A stretch of DNA of 17,874 bases from Acidiferrobacter sp. (GCA_027335965.1 DAHWGZ010000022.1:1-17874); one strand, 5' to 3'; positions 1 to 7,520 are shown, numbered from the stretch's first letter. Notes: generated by a model not told the origin, from the letters alone. Numbers and translations are program-made.

Positions 1-16
1 GCCCCCGCCCTTTTTT
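1..16 (+). terminator. possible right arm and T-tract of a terminator cut by the window edge
   Basis: The window opens with a C-rich run (gcccccgccc) followed directly by six T residues. This is what the 3' arm and U-tract of an intrinsic terminator for an upstream plus-strand gene would look like. The matching G-rich 5' arm would lie outside the window, so the hairpin cannot be confirmed. If real, it separates the polyene cassette that follows from whatever lies to the left. Confidence 0.3.
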
Positions 17-62
17 GTGTCCGTCGCCCGACTGGCGGACGAAGCCCGCCTTATCTTTCTGC

Positions 63-68
63 TATGAT
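63..68 (+). promoter_or_regulatory. possible -10 box ahead of the polyene cassette
   Basis: TATGAT matches the sigma70 -10 consensus at five of six positions and stands out in very GC-rich DNA. No good -35 hexamer is seen 16 to 18 bases upstream, so the promoter is only suggested. Transcription from here would leave a leader of roughly 70 bases before the start codon at 148. The hexamer overlaps an upstream in-frame ATG (64) that is rejected as the start. Confidence 0.25.
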
Positions 69-147
69 GGCGCGATTCTTCGCAAGGGCGCCACGGCTGC
101 GCGGCCGTATCCGCTGCTCGCGCGAGCGGCGATCCGGGAGGTTCCGA

Positions 148-852
148 ATGGGGGTGCGCAAAACGGCGGTGTGGTTCGGAAAGGCTCGCGCCTTGGCAAC
201 CGCGGCATTGCTGCTCGCCTATCCCGTGGTCTCCTATCGCACGAATGTCGCCCGGCACCTCGATCCGCTCGGGGCGCTGTTTGCCTTTGCGCCCCTGCTC
301 GTGCTGACCCTGACGGCGGCGTGGGCCGCCCGTCCCCGGGGCCTGTGGCTCGCCCTCTGGGCGGGCGCGGGGCTCGTCCTCTGGCGCGACCGCGCCTTCA
401 TGGCCGCTCATTATTCCTGGGCGTATCTCGCCGAGGACGTGGGGGTCATGGCGCTCTTGTGCGGCCTTTTCCTGCGCTCGCTCCGGCCGTCTCGCACGCC
501 GCTCATCTCGCGCCTGTCGTGGCTCATGCGCGGCGCCCTGAGCCCATCGCTCGCACGCTATACGCGGCGCGTCACCCAGCTTTGGGCGGGGCTCTTTGGC
601 GCCATGGCGATCCTCTCCGTGCTGTTGTTCTTCGCCGCCGGGGTGCGGGCGTGGGCGTTCTACACCAGCGTCCTCACGTGGCCCATCATGATCCTCGTAT
701 TCGTCGCCGAGTATCTGGTCCGCCGGGTGGTCGTGCCCCGCGAGGAGCGCGCCGGCTTTCTGCAGGTGATCCTGGCGGGCCGCCGCCATTGGCGCAGCCT
801 CGTCGCCGGCGAGGACGGCGGGCCCGAGCCCTATCGGCGCCTCTCGCAATGA
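148..852 (+). CDS. COG4648-like integral membrane protein (ApeG-like) of an aryl-polyene-type cassette
   Basis: A 234 aa hydrophobic protein with about five or six predicted membrane segments (roughly residues 10-30, 38-58, 62-80, 92-112, 145-170 and 172-192) and a basic C-terminal tail. I recognise no catalytic motif. Small membrane proteins of this kind (COG4648) usually sit directly before the AMP ligase in APE clusters, which is the main reason for the name; their biochemical role is unknown. The start at 148 is chosen because GGGAGG lies at 136-141, six bases before the ATG; an in-frame ATG at 64 has no such site and adds an Arg-rich non-hydrophobic stretch. The stop overlaps the ligase start as ATGA, implying translational coupling. 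The family name rests on context as much as on sequence. Confidence 0.72.
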   Translation: MGVRKTAVWFGKARALATAALLLAYPVVSYRTNVARHLDPLGALFAFAPLLVLTLTAAWAARPRGLWLALWAGAGLVLWRDRAFMAAHYSWAYLAEDVGVMALLCGLFLRSLRPSRTPLISRLSWLMRGALSPSLARYTRRVTQLWAGLFGAMAILSVLLFFAAGVRAWAFYTSVLTWPIMILVFVAEYLVRRVVVPREERAGFLQVILAGRRHWRSLVAGEDGGPEPYRRLSQ

Positions 853-2222
853 GCCCGGCCCGTGCCGCTCCCGACGCGGCGCTCGCCGCCGCCGCCGATC
901 CGGCGGAGGTGCTGGCCTTTTACCAGGGCGCGCCGCGCTCGCTCGCGCAATTCCTGGGCGATGTCGCGGATGTCGCCGCGCTCTGGCCGCCGCGCGCCCC
1001 GATCCTGAATGCCTGCGCGGACCGTTATCATTTCATGGTGGGCTTGGCGGCGGCCGCCGCCGCCGGTCGCATGACGGTGCTCCCGGCCACCCATGCCGTA
1101 GAGACCATCAAGTCCCTGCATGCGCGCCTGCCGGACATGCACTGCCTTGCCGACGGCGATTTCCCCGTCGCCTTGCCGATCGTGCGCTTCCCGCGGCTCG
1201 CCCCCGCCGGGCACCCTCGGGGCGCGCCGAAGATGCCGCGCATCCCGCTCGACCGGCCGGTCGTGACCGTCTTCACTTCGGGAACCACCGGCGCGCCGGT
1301 GGGCCACGTCAAGACCTGGGGCTCGCTCGTGGCCAGCGCGCGCGCCGAGGCCGCGCGACTCGGGCTGCACGAGGGCCCGGCCTGGTCGCTCGTCGCCACC
1401 GTGCCCCCGCAACACATGTACGGGCTCGAGTCGAGCGTCATGCTCAGCCTGCATGGCCGCGCGCGCGCCCACCATGGACGCCCCTTTTATCCCGAGGACA
1501 TCGCCGGCGCGCTGGCGGCGGTCCCGCGCCCGCGGCTTTTGGTGACGTCCCCCGTGCATCTGCGCGCGCTTATGACGAGCGCCGCCGCGGTCCCCGCGCT
1601 CGACGCCATTTTATGCGCCACCGCGCCCCTGCCCCGGGCGCTGGCCGAGGAGGCGGAGCTGCGCCTGCATGCCCCGCTGCATGAGATCTACGGGGCCACC
1701 GAGGCGGGCCAGGTCGCGACCAGGCGGCCGACGCAAGGCGATCTCTGGACGCTCTTCCCGGGGCTCGTCCTCGAGGCGCGCGACTCGTCGTTCGTGGTGC
1801 ATGGCGGGCATGTCGAGACCCCGGCGGTCCTCGGCGACATCCTCGAACCGAGCGGGTCTCACGCGTTTCGCCTTCACGGCCGCGGCACCGACATCGTGAA
1901 CGTGGCCGGCAAGCGCAGCTCGATCGCCTTCCTCGAGCAGCAGCTCCTCGCCATTCCCGGCGTGCTCGATGGCGCCTTTTACATGCCCGATGAGGACCTG
2001 GCGGGCCCGGTCGCCCGCCTCACGGCCTTTGTGGTCGCCCCCGGACTTTCGGCGGCGGCCATCGAAACCGCCCTGCGCGCGCGCCTGGACCCCGTGTTTC
2101 TGCCGCGCCCGCTGATCCTGGTCGATGCCCTGCCGCGGCTTGCCACCGGCAAGCTGCCGCTCGCGGCCCTGCATCAACTCCTGGCGTCGCGCATCCGCCG
2201 GGCGGGGGGTGGCCGTGGCTGA
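849..2222 (+). CDS. AMP-dependent acyl/aryl ligase (adenylate-forming, ApeH-like)
   Basis: A 457 aa ANL-superfamily enzyme expected to activate a carboxylic acid with ATP and load it onto coenzyme A or an acyl carrier protein. Visible motifs are the phosphate-binding TSGTTGAP at 143-150, with a Lys a few residues later (K155) in place of the usual PKG; YGATE at 281-285; and the C-terminal catalytic lysine in ATGK (K435). It is shorter than typical acyl-CoA synthetases (about 500-550 aa), as expected for the APE ligase group. The start is the ATG of an ATGA junction with the membrane protein gene; a longer in-frame reading back to 15 only runs through that upstream gene. The substrate cannot be read from sequence; in APE pathways a ligase of this type supplies the aryl starter. 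It overlaps the next gene by a few bases. Confidence 0.85.
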   Translation: MSPARAAPDAALAAAADPAEVLAFYQGAPRSLAQFLGDVADVAALWPPRAPILNACADRYHFMVGLAAAAAAGRMTVLPATHAVETIKSLHARLPDMHCLADGDFPVALPIVRFPRLAPAGHPRGAPKMPRIPLDRPVVTVFTSGTTGAPVGHVKTWGSLVASARAEAARLGLHEGPAWSLVATVPPQHMYGLESSVMLSLHGRARAHHGRPFYPEDIAGALAAVPRPRLLVTSPVHLRALMTSAAAVPALDAILCATAPLPRALAEEAELRLHAPLHEIYGATEAGQVATRRPTQGDLWTLFPGLVLEARDSSFVVHGGHVETPAVLGDILEPSGSHAFRLHGRGTDIVNVAGKRSSIAFLEQQLLAIPGVLDGAFYMPDEDLAGPVARLTAFVVAPGLSAAAIETALRARLDPVFLPRPLILVDALPRLATGKLPLAALHQLLASRIRRAGGGRG

Positions 2223-2523
2223 GGAGGCGCGGCTCACCTTTCCCGCCGGCCACCCGGCCTTTCCCGGTCATTTCCCGGGTGACCCGATCGTGCCCGGCGC
2301 GCTACTCCTGGACGAGGCGCTGGCCGCCGTGTGCGCGGCCCGCGGCCTCCCCTACGAGTCGCTGCGCGTGGGCTCGGCCAAGTTTCTGCGCCCGGTCCGG
2401 CCCGGCGAAGAGGTCGTGGTCCGCTGGCGGGACTCCGGACCCGATCTTCTCGATCTCGGCCTTTACGCGGCGGATCAGGCCGTGGCCACGGCCACCGTCT
2501 CCGCGCGCCTCTCGCCCCCATGA
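2215..2523 (+). CDS. FabZ/FabA-like hotdog dehydratase (ApeI-like), 102 aa
   Basis: A short single-hotdog protein carrying the dehydratase signature GHFPGDPIVPG at 18-28, with the catalytic-type His at 19 and a Glu at 34 in LLLDEAL. This is the expected His/acid pair of 3-hydroxyacyl-ACP dehydratases. It should remove water from a 3-hydroxyacyl intermediate to give an enoyl chain. At 102 aa it is shorter than FabZ (about 150 aa), lacking the N-terminal part, like ApeI proteins. There is no ATG near the conserved region. GTG at 2215 is preferred because a G-run at 2204-2209 sits five bases upstream; GTG at 2209 is the alternative. It overlaps the ligase gene by 8 bases. A second, divergent hotdog gene follows, consistent with a two-subunit dehydratase as described for APE systems. 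Confidence 0.78.
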   Translation: MAEEARLTFPAGHPAFPGHFPGDPIVPGALLLDEALAAVCAARGLPYESLRVGSAKFLRPVRPGEEVVVRWRDSGPDLLDLGLYAADQAVATATVSARLSPP

Positions 2524-2563
2524 GACCGCAGCGCGCATGGCCTGGCCGGACGCCGGGGCGCTC

Positions 2564-3040
2564 ATGAGCGGCTCGACCCTGCCGACGCCCCCCGCCCTTT
2601 GCCTGGGGCGCGCCCAGATCGACCGCTATCTGCCGCACCGGGGCGCCATGCGCCTCCTCGCCGGGGTGCGGGCCTATGACCGCGATGCCATAGAGTGCCT
2701 CGCCGACGGCCATCGCGATCCCGCCCACCCCTTGCGTTCGCGCGGGCGCCTGGGGGCGGCGTGCGCGATCGAATATGCCGCGCAGGCCATGGCCATCCAC
2801 GGCGCGCTGTGCGGGGATGGCGAGGAGCCGCCCGCCGGATCCCTGCTTGCGGTGCGCGATGTCCAGTTCCGGGTCGCGCGCCTCGATGACATCGACGAGG
2901 ACCTGCTCATCCACTGCCATTGCCTGGCCCGCGACCCGCGCGGCGCCCACTACCGCTTCCTCGTGGCGGCGGCCAAAGGCCCCCTGGTCTCGGGGCGCGC
3001 CACGGTCCAGTTCACCGCCCTTCGGGGGCATGCCCCATGA
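2564..3040 (+). CDS. second hotdog-fold dehydratase subunit (ApeP-like)
   Basis: A 158 aa protein with the YLPHR motif (residues 22-26) and a central-helix segment IEYAAQAMA (69-77) containing E70, the features of ApeP/FabZ-like 3-hydroxyacyl-ACP dehydratases. It lacks the HFPG motif seen in the preceding gene, so it probably works as the partner subunit rather than alone; that is inference from the APE ApeI-ApeP pairing. The start is uncertain: ATG 2564 leaves about 20 residues before YLPHR, and ATG 2537 would add nine more. Neither has a strong Shine-Dalgarno sequence. The 40-base spacer after the previous stop is the only real gap in this operon. The stop overlaps the ketoreductase start as ATGA. 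Confidence 0.75.
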   Translation: MSGSTLPTPPALCLGRAQIDRYLPHRGAMRLLAGVRAYDRDAIECLADGHRDPAHPLRSRGRLGAACAIEYAAQAMAIHGALCGDGEEPPAGSLLAVRDVQFRVARLDDIDEDLLIHCHCLARDPRGAHYRFLVAAAKGPLVSGRATVQFTALRGHAP

Positions 3041-3771
3041 GCGGCGGGGCGCACACGCCGCGCGCGCCGCGCCGGGCGCTCGTGACCGGCGCGAGCGGCG
3101 CCATGGGGGCCGCGATCTGTCGCCGGCTGATCGCGGATGGCTGTCATGTCATCTGTCACGCCCATGCAAGGGCCGCCGACGCCGCGCGCCTGGTCTCGGA
3201 GCTCCATGCGCTCGGCGGCACGGCCGAGCTCTGTGTCTTCGACCTCGCGGATGCGGATGCCGTGGCCGCGGCGCTCGCCCCGTTTCTCGCCCAGCCCCCC
3301 ATCCAGATCATCGTGCATAACGCCGGCGTCTGCGACGACGCGGTGCTCGCGGGCATGACGGCCGCGCAATGGCGGCGCCCGCTCGATGTCTCCCTGGACG
3401 GGTTTTTTCATGTCACAAGGCCGCTGCTCTTGCCCATGATCCGGACCCGCTGGGGGCGCGTCATCAATGTCACCTCGGTCGCCGGCATCGTCGGCAATCG
3501 TGGCCAGGCCAATTACGCGGCCGCCAAGGCCGGGCTGCATGCCGCCGGCAAATCGCTGGCGCTCGAGGTTGCAAGCCGCGGGATCACCGTCAATGCGGTC
3601 GCCCCGGGCATCATCGCCACGCCCATGAGCCACGTCTGTGGTCCCGAGGACATCGCCCGTCTCGTCCCCATGGGCCGCGCCGGCGAGTGCCGGGAGGTCG
3701 CCGACCTCGTCGGCTTCCTGGCCTCCGATCAGGCCGGCTACATCACGGGGCAGGTAATTTCCATCAACTGA
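3037..3771 (+). CDS. FabG-like 3-oxoacyl-ACP reductase (SDR; ApeQ-like)
   Basis: A 244 aa classical short-chain dehydrogenase. The cofactor-binding TGASGAMG is at 17-24, an HNAG variant of NNAG at 94-97, and the catalytic residues are S147, Y160 and K164 in the YxxxK arrangement. It is the usual length for FabG and should reduce 3-ketoacyl-ACP to the 3-hydroxy form using NADPH, feeding the two dehydratases encoded just upstream. The ATG lies in an ATGA overlap with the preceding dehydratase, so the two are probably translated together. The final 8 bases overlap the 3' end of the convergent glycosyltransferase gene. A housekeeping FabG role is possible, but the operon context favours a dedicated polyene reductase. 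Confidence 0.87.
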   Translation: MSGGAHTPRAPRRALVTGASGAMGAAICRRLIADGCHVICHAHARAADAARLVSELHALGGTAELCVFDLADADAVAAALAPFLAQPPIQIIVHNAGVCDDAVLAGMTAAQWRRPLDVSLDGFFHVTRPLLLPMIRTRWGRVINVTSVAGIVGNRGQANYAAAKAGLHAAGKSLALEVASRGITVNAVAPGIIATPMSHVCGPEDIARLVPMGRAGECREVADLVGFLASDQAGYITGQVISIN

Positions 3772-4537
3772 GGCATGATCTAGCTCTCGCGCCATCCCGC
3801 AACAGGCGCGGCGCGCGGTAGAGAAGACCGAGGAGCAGGCGTATGTGCATGCCGATGAGCAAAAGGTTGTCGCGCACGTAGTGAAAGTGCGAGATGCCGC
3901 CGTCGGCCTTGCGCGGATAGCGGACCGGCGCGTCGATATTGCAGGCCGCGATCCCTTCCCAGAAGAGCCGCACCGCCGCTTCCGGATCGAAGTCGAACCG
4001 GCGCATGGAGCGGCGCGCGCTCATGATCCGAAAAAGCGGCTCGATCGGATAGACGCGAAACCCAAACAGCGAGTCGCCGATATGGCGCCCGAGGGTCTCG
4101 ATGTTGGTGAAGAGATTCGAGAGGCGCCGCCCGTAGACGCGCACCCGCGGGGCGTCGGCCGCGAACACCGGGACCCCCAGGATCATGGTCTCGGGGTGCG
4201 CGCTCGAGGCCTGCATGAAGGTCGGAATGAGCGACGCGGGGTGTTGGCCGTCGGAGTCCATGCACAGGACATGGGTGTAGCCCTGGGCACGCGCGCGCGC
4301 AAGGCCCGATAGCACGGCCGCGCCCTTGCCGCGGTTACAGGGTTCGATGATGACGAGAAGATCCGCGTGCTGGCGCATCATCTCGGCGAGTCCTTCGGCG
4401 GTGCCGTCGGTGCTGCCGTCCACGACCACCCACACCGGGGCCCAGTGGCGCAGGGCCTCGGTCACGGTCTCATAGACCTTGGGGCCCGGGTCGTAGCTCG
4501 GGATCAGCACGAGATGAGTGGCGGAAGCGGCGGGCAT
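3764..4537 (-). CDS. family 2 glycosyltransferase (aryl-polyene-cluster type)
   Basis: A 257 aa GT-A fold glycosyltransferase. The nucleotide-sugar site appears as DGSTDGT (40-46) and the metal-binding DSDGQHP (94-100). The C-terminal half includes a conserved-looking segment with SHFHYVRDN and a hydrophobic or amphipathic stretch (LLLIGMHIRLLLGLL) suggesting membrane association. Glycosyltransferases of this form commonly accompany APE clusters and are thought to help attach or modify the polyene-lipid product; the acceptor is not known from sequence. The start is fixed by an in-frame stop four codons upstream. No good Shine-Dalgarno is seen. It lies 56 bases after the flavoprotein gene on the same strand, and its stop region overlaps that of the ketoreductase gene by 8 bases. 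Confidence 0.85.
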   Translation of the reverse strand: MPAASATHLVLIPSYDPGPKVYETVTEALRHWAPVWVVVDGSTDGTAEGLAEMMRQHADLLVIIEPCNRGKGAAVLSGLARARAQGYTHVLCMDSDGQHPASLIPTFMQASSAHPETMILGVPVFAADAPRVRVYGRRLSNLFTNIETLGRHIGDSLFGFRVYPIEPLFRIMSARRSMRRFDFDPEAAVRLFWEGIAACNIDAPVRYPRKADGGISHFHYVRDNLLLIGMHIRLLLGLLYRAPRLLRDGARARSCLS

Positions 4538-4593
4538 CGGGCGCGGTCAGTGGGCTGAGATCGAATCGCGGCCCGCCCGTTGGCGATCCGCGC

Positions 4594-5913
4594 TCATTCG
4601 GTTTCGACGGCAACAGGCGCGTCCGCGGACCGCCGGCGCAGGAGCCGGCGCTGCCACAGCGTGCGGGCGGACCGGCGCAAGTGCCGGAGGGCATGCAGAT
4701 AATACAAGGCCTTGAACGCCGCCAGCGAGCCCCATACGGGGGTATCCGCGAAGATGTCCCCGGCGAGCACCGACAAAAGGGCCTCCTGCACGCGAAAGAT
4801 GTTGCGCGGTCCCATGAAGAGGTCGCGCATGCTCGGGTGGTTGACGCGGTAGATGAACCACGCATAGGTGCGCAATCCCCGGCGCAACGCGCGGTCATAG
4901 GCGCGCAGCGCGCGCCGGGCCTCCTCCGGTCTTTTCAGGCAGGCGTCGACCGCGTCGGCGGCCAGAAAGCCGCCGTGCATGGCGAGCATGACGCCCGAGG
5001 AAAACACCGGGTCGATGAACGAGAAGGCGTCGCCGACGAGGAGGTGGTTCGCGCCATAAGAGCGCTCGCATCCATACGAGAAGTTGCCGGTCGCCTGCGC
5101 CTCGGTTAGGAGCTTGGCATCGGCCAGTCGCGCGGCGAGCGGCGGACACAAGGCCAGTGTTTCCTTGAAGAAGTCCTCGACGGGCCCTGTGCGCGTCTTC
5201 AAATAATGCGGCCCGACCACGGCGCCCACGCTCGTGACTCCGTTGGCCAAGGGAATGAACCAGAACCATCCGTGCTCGAACCAGAAGAGCGAGATGTGGC
5301 CCTCTTCCCGGCCGTCGTTGCGGGTGGCCCCCTGGAAGTGCCCGTAGAGCGCCGAGCTGTTGTGCCGGGGGTTGCGCCGCTTGCCGTGGAGGCGGCGGCC
5401 CAGAAAGGTGTCGCGCCCGGAGGCGTCGATCACGAAGCGGGCCGCGAAATCCTCGATGCCGCCGTCGGCGTTGCGCGCGCGGATCCGCGCCCCGTCGCCA
5501 TCCTCGGAAAAGACCACCTCCTGCACCCGGCAGCCCTCGCGCGTCTCCGCCCCCTTGGCGGCGGCGTTGCGAAACAGGATGTCGTCGAACTCCGCGCGTG
5601 GCACATGGTAGGCATAGGGCATGTCCTTCTTCCAGGCGTCGGCGAACAGGAACTCCTGGCGGGCCTTCGCGTGCCAGGGCGACAGGAATTCCACCCCCCA
5701 CTTCACCATGCCTATGGCGCGCACCGCCTCGCCCACGCCCAGGCGCTCGAGTAGCGGCAGGTTCGCGGGGAGCAGCGACTCGCCGATATGAAACCGCGGA
5801 TGCCGATCCTTCTCGGCAATCACGACCCGGTACCCCCGCTCGGCGAGCAAAGCGCCCGCGGTCGTGCCTCCCGGCCCCCCGCCGATCACGAACACATCGC
5901 ATGCCGTTACCAT
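4594..5913 (-). CDS. FAD-dependent oxidoreductase, flavin-dependent halogenase-like
   Basis: A 439 aa flavoprotein. The FAD-binding GGGPGG is at 11-16, followed by HIGESLLP (42-49), a Lys in MVKWGVEF (K71), WFWFIP at 216-221 and a late GDAFSFIDPVFSSG flavin contact. GESLLP, the lysine and the WxWxIP pattern are hallmarks of flavin-dependent halogenases of the phenol/pyrrole type and their close relatives. Related proteins in APE clusters are often annotated as tryptophan halogenase-like. A reduced-flavin partner would be needed. The start at 5913 is supported by GGAGG at 5921-5925 and by the FAD motif lying close to the N-terminus; an upstream in-frame ATG at 6051 adds an unconserved-looking Arg-rich tail. 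It could halogenate, hydroxylate or desaturate the polyene, and the reaction cannot be settled from sequence. Confidence 0.85.
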   Translation of the reverse strand: MVTACDVFVIGGGPGGTTAGALLAERGYRVVIAEKDRHPRFHIGESLLPANLPLLERLGVGEAVRAIGMVKWGVEFLSPWHAKARQEFLFADAWKKDMPYAYHVPRAEFDDILFRNAAAKGAETREGCRVQEVVFSEDGDGARIRARNADGGIEDFAARFVIDASGRDTFLGRRLHGKRRNPRHNSSALYGHFQGATRNDGREEGHISLFWFEHGWFWFIPLANGVTSVGAVVGPHYLKTRTGPVEDFFKETLALCPPLAARLADAKLLTEAQATGNFSYGCERSYGANHLLVGDAFSFIDPVFSSGVMLAMHGGFLAADAVDACLKRPEEARRALRAYDRALRRGLRTYAWFIYRVNHPSMRDLFMGPRNIFRVQEALLSVLAGDIFADTPVWGSLAAFKALYYLHALRHLRRSARTLWQRRLLRRRSADAPVAVETE

Positions 5914-6116
5914 TCGCGCCCCTCCGAGCCTGTCCCCACAGCGCCCATGGGCGCGCCCCTTTCTCGCGAGCGGCCGCTGGCGCGGCGCCCACGCCCCGAG
6001 CTTACTGCGCTCGCCCGTCTCGCAACAGGTCGATGGGTCGGTGACGGGCATCCGGCCCACCCCGTCCTGCCCGTCGATGCGCGCCGGACGGCCCGCCCGG
6101 TCTTTGCGGCCTTGCC
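5914..6116. other. 203-base spacer with a perfect 14-base palindrome
   Basis: Non-coding gap between the hemolysin III-like gene and the flavoprotein gene, both on the minus strand. It contains GCGCCCATGGGCGC, a perfect palindrome at 5941-5954, and the flavoprotein Shine-Dalgarno at its left end. I see no convincing terminator with a T-tract and no clear -10/-35 pair, so whether it separates two transcription units is open. Confidence 0.4.
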
Positions 6117-6857
6117 TCACGTCACGACCCGGCTGATGGCCCAGAACTGCAGGCCGCCGCCGACCAGGGTCAGGAGATGGAACGCCGCGTGGAGGTACTT
6201 CACGCGATCGCGCACCAGCAGGGCGACGCCCGCGCCATAGCAGGTCGCCGCAAGCCCCAAAGCCGCCAGCGCGGCGGGCGGGGTATGCCGGAAGAATGGC
6301 CGGGCCGCGAGGATCGTGATCCAGCCCATGATGCGATAAAGCCGTTCGGAGCGGCGCGCGTAGCGTCCAGGGTCCCCCCACAGAAACCCCACCGCAAGCG
6401 CCGCCAGACCCCACTCGATCACGCACAGCGCGGTCCCGATCGTGGCACGGACCATGAGCAAGGCCACCGGGGTGTAGCTCCCGGCCATGAACACCGCGAT
6501 CATCATCCGGTCCAGGCGCTGGAAGCGGTCCTTCAGGGCCCCGGGGGGCAGGATGTGGTAGAGCGCCGACACCGCGTACAAGGCCATCATGGCCGCGGAC
6601 GAGATCGCCGCGCACCCCACCTTGAGGGGGCTGCCGGTGTGGGCCGCGCGCTGCACGAGGGCCAGGCCCGCGACCAGCGCCAACGCCGCGCCGAGCGCGT
6701 GGATCGCGGCATTGACCCGCTCCTCCGCGCGCGACTGAGGGCGCTCGCCGACCGCAACCGCGGCGGTCTCGCCGGGCGCCTCTACCGGCCACAGGGACGG
6801 GCTTTGGTCCGGCGCGTCGATGCCGATCGCGCGCGGCTTGGGCGCGGGAACGTTCAT
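6117..6857 (-). CDS. hemolysin III / YqfA family (PAQR-like) membrane protein
   Basis: A 246 aa protein with an N-terminal, probably cytoplasmic tail of about 45 residues and then about seven membrane segments. Family signatures are visible: ERVNAAIHALG at the start of the first segment, SALYHILPP and LDRMMIAVFMAGSYTPVAL in the middle, and KYLHAAFHLL near the C-terminus. The conserved His and Asp residues of the putative metal site are present. Despite the family name, the cellular role in free-living bacteria is unclear; members are homologous to PAQR receptors. The start is the ATG of an ATGA overlap with the metallopeptidase gene, so the two are probably coupled. The extended N-terminal tail is longer than in typical YqfA proteins (about 210-220 aa). 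Confidence 0.85.
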   Translation of the reverse strand: MNVPAPKPRAIGIDAPDQSPSLWPVEAPGETAAVAVGERPQSRAEERVNAAIHALGAALALVAGLALVQRAAHTGSPLKVGCAAISSAAMMALYAVSALYHILPPGALKDRFQRLDRMMIAVFMAGSYTPVALLMVRATIGTALCVIEWGLAALAVGFLWGDPGRYARRSERLYRIMGWITILAARPFFRHTPPAALAALGLAATCYGAGVALLVRDRVKYLHAAFHLLTLVGGGLQFWAISRVVT

Positions 6858-7519
6858 AGCGAAAGCCGCGCCCCCATGTCGCGCAGTGTCAGGCGCCGGG
6901 CCTCGTAGTCCGGCATGACGCGCGCCATCTCCCGCCAGAAGGAGGGCTTGTGGTGCGGGGCGATCAGGTGGCAGAGCTCGTGGGCGATCACGTAGTCGAA
7001 CAGCGCGGCGGGCACGAGCATGAGCCGCCAGTTCAGGCTGATGGTGCCGCGCGCCGAGCAGCTCCCCCAGCGGGTCTTTTGGCCGCCGATGCGGATCTGC
7101 CTGGGGGTCCGGCCCACGAGCGGCGCGAAATGGATGATGCGCGCCAGGGCATGGTGGCGCGCGGCCTCCCGATACCAGAGCTCCACGGCGGCGCGCGCCG
7201 CCTCTTCGCTCACGGCCACGACCCGCAGCACGCCCGCGTCGCGGCGCACCGACGGCGGGCCTGGTTGGTACTCGAGCCGCAGCACGATGGGCTCGTCCAA
7301 GTGCCGCAGGCTCAGCCCATCCGCGAACGGGGCGGGCCTTGGGGCCTCGCCGAGCCTCCTCAGGGTCCGTTCGATCCATGGCGTCTTGGCCTTGAGGAAC
7401 GCCTCGACATCGGCCTGGCGGGTGGCCGCCGGGACCAGCACGCGCAGGGCCCCGGAGGGGCTGATCTGGAGGCACAGGGTGCGGCGCTTGCGGCTGCGCA
7501 CCAGCGCGTAGGCCCTCAT
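6854..7519 (-). CDS. YgjP-like M48 metal-dependent hydrolase (SprT-like zinc fold)
   Basis: A 221 aa DUF45/YgjP family protein. The zinc site HELCH is at 180-184, followed by HHKPSFW, and is preceded by the family block QKTRWGSCS (147-155) and ISLNWRLML. YgjP-type proteins are classed as M48-like metallopeptidases; some members have been reported as nucleotide hydrolases, so the substrate is uncertain. The start ATG at 7519 lies one base after the rubredoxin stop on the same strand, with no room for a separate promoter, so it is read as the second gene of a rubredoxin-ygjP-hlyIII operon. Its stop overlaps the next start as ATGA. Confidence 0.88.
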   Translation of the reverse strand: MRAYALVRSRKRRTLCLQISPSGALRVLVPAATRQADVEAFLKAKTPWIERTLRRLGEAPRPAPFADGLSLRHLDEPIVLRLEYQPGPPSVRRDAGVLRVVAVSEEAARAAVELWYREAARHHALARIIHFAPLVGRTPRQIRIGGQKTRWGSCSARGTISLNWRLMLVPAALFDYVIAHELCHLIAPHHKPSFWREMARVMPDYEARRLTLRDMGARLSL

Positions 7520-7520
7520 C

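Noticed and set aside
15..848. Long in-frame extension upstream of the AMP ligase
   Set aside because: It runs entirely through the membrane protein gene in another frame, is Arg/Pro/Gly-rich, and the ATGA junction at 849 gives a natural start.
831..2271. Minus-strand open frames opposite the ligase
   Set aside because: Low-complexity Arg/Gly/Ala-rich shadows of the real gene with no recognisable domain or ribosome site.
5914..6051. N-terminal extension of the flavoprotein to ATG 6051
   Set aside because: The FAD motif should be close to the N-terminus, and ATG 5913 has a good GGAGG site while 6051 does not.
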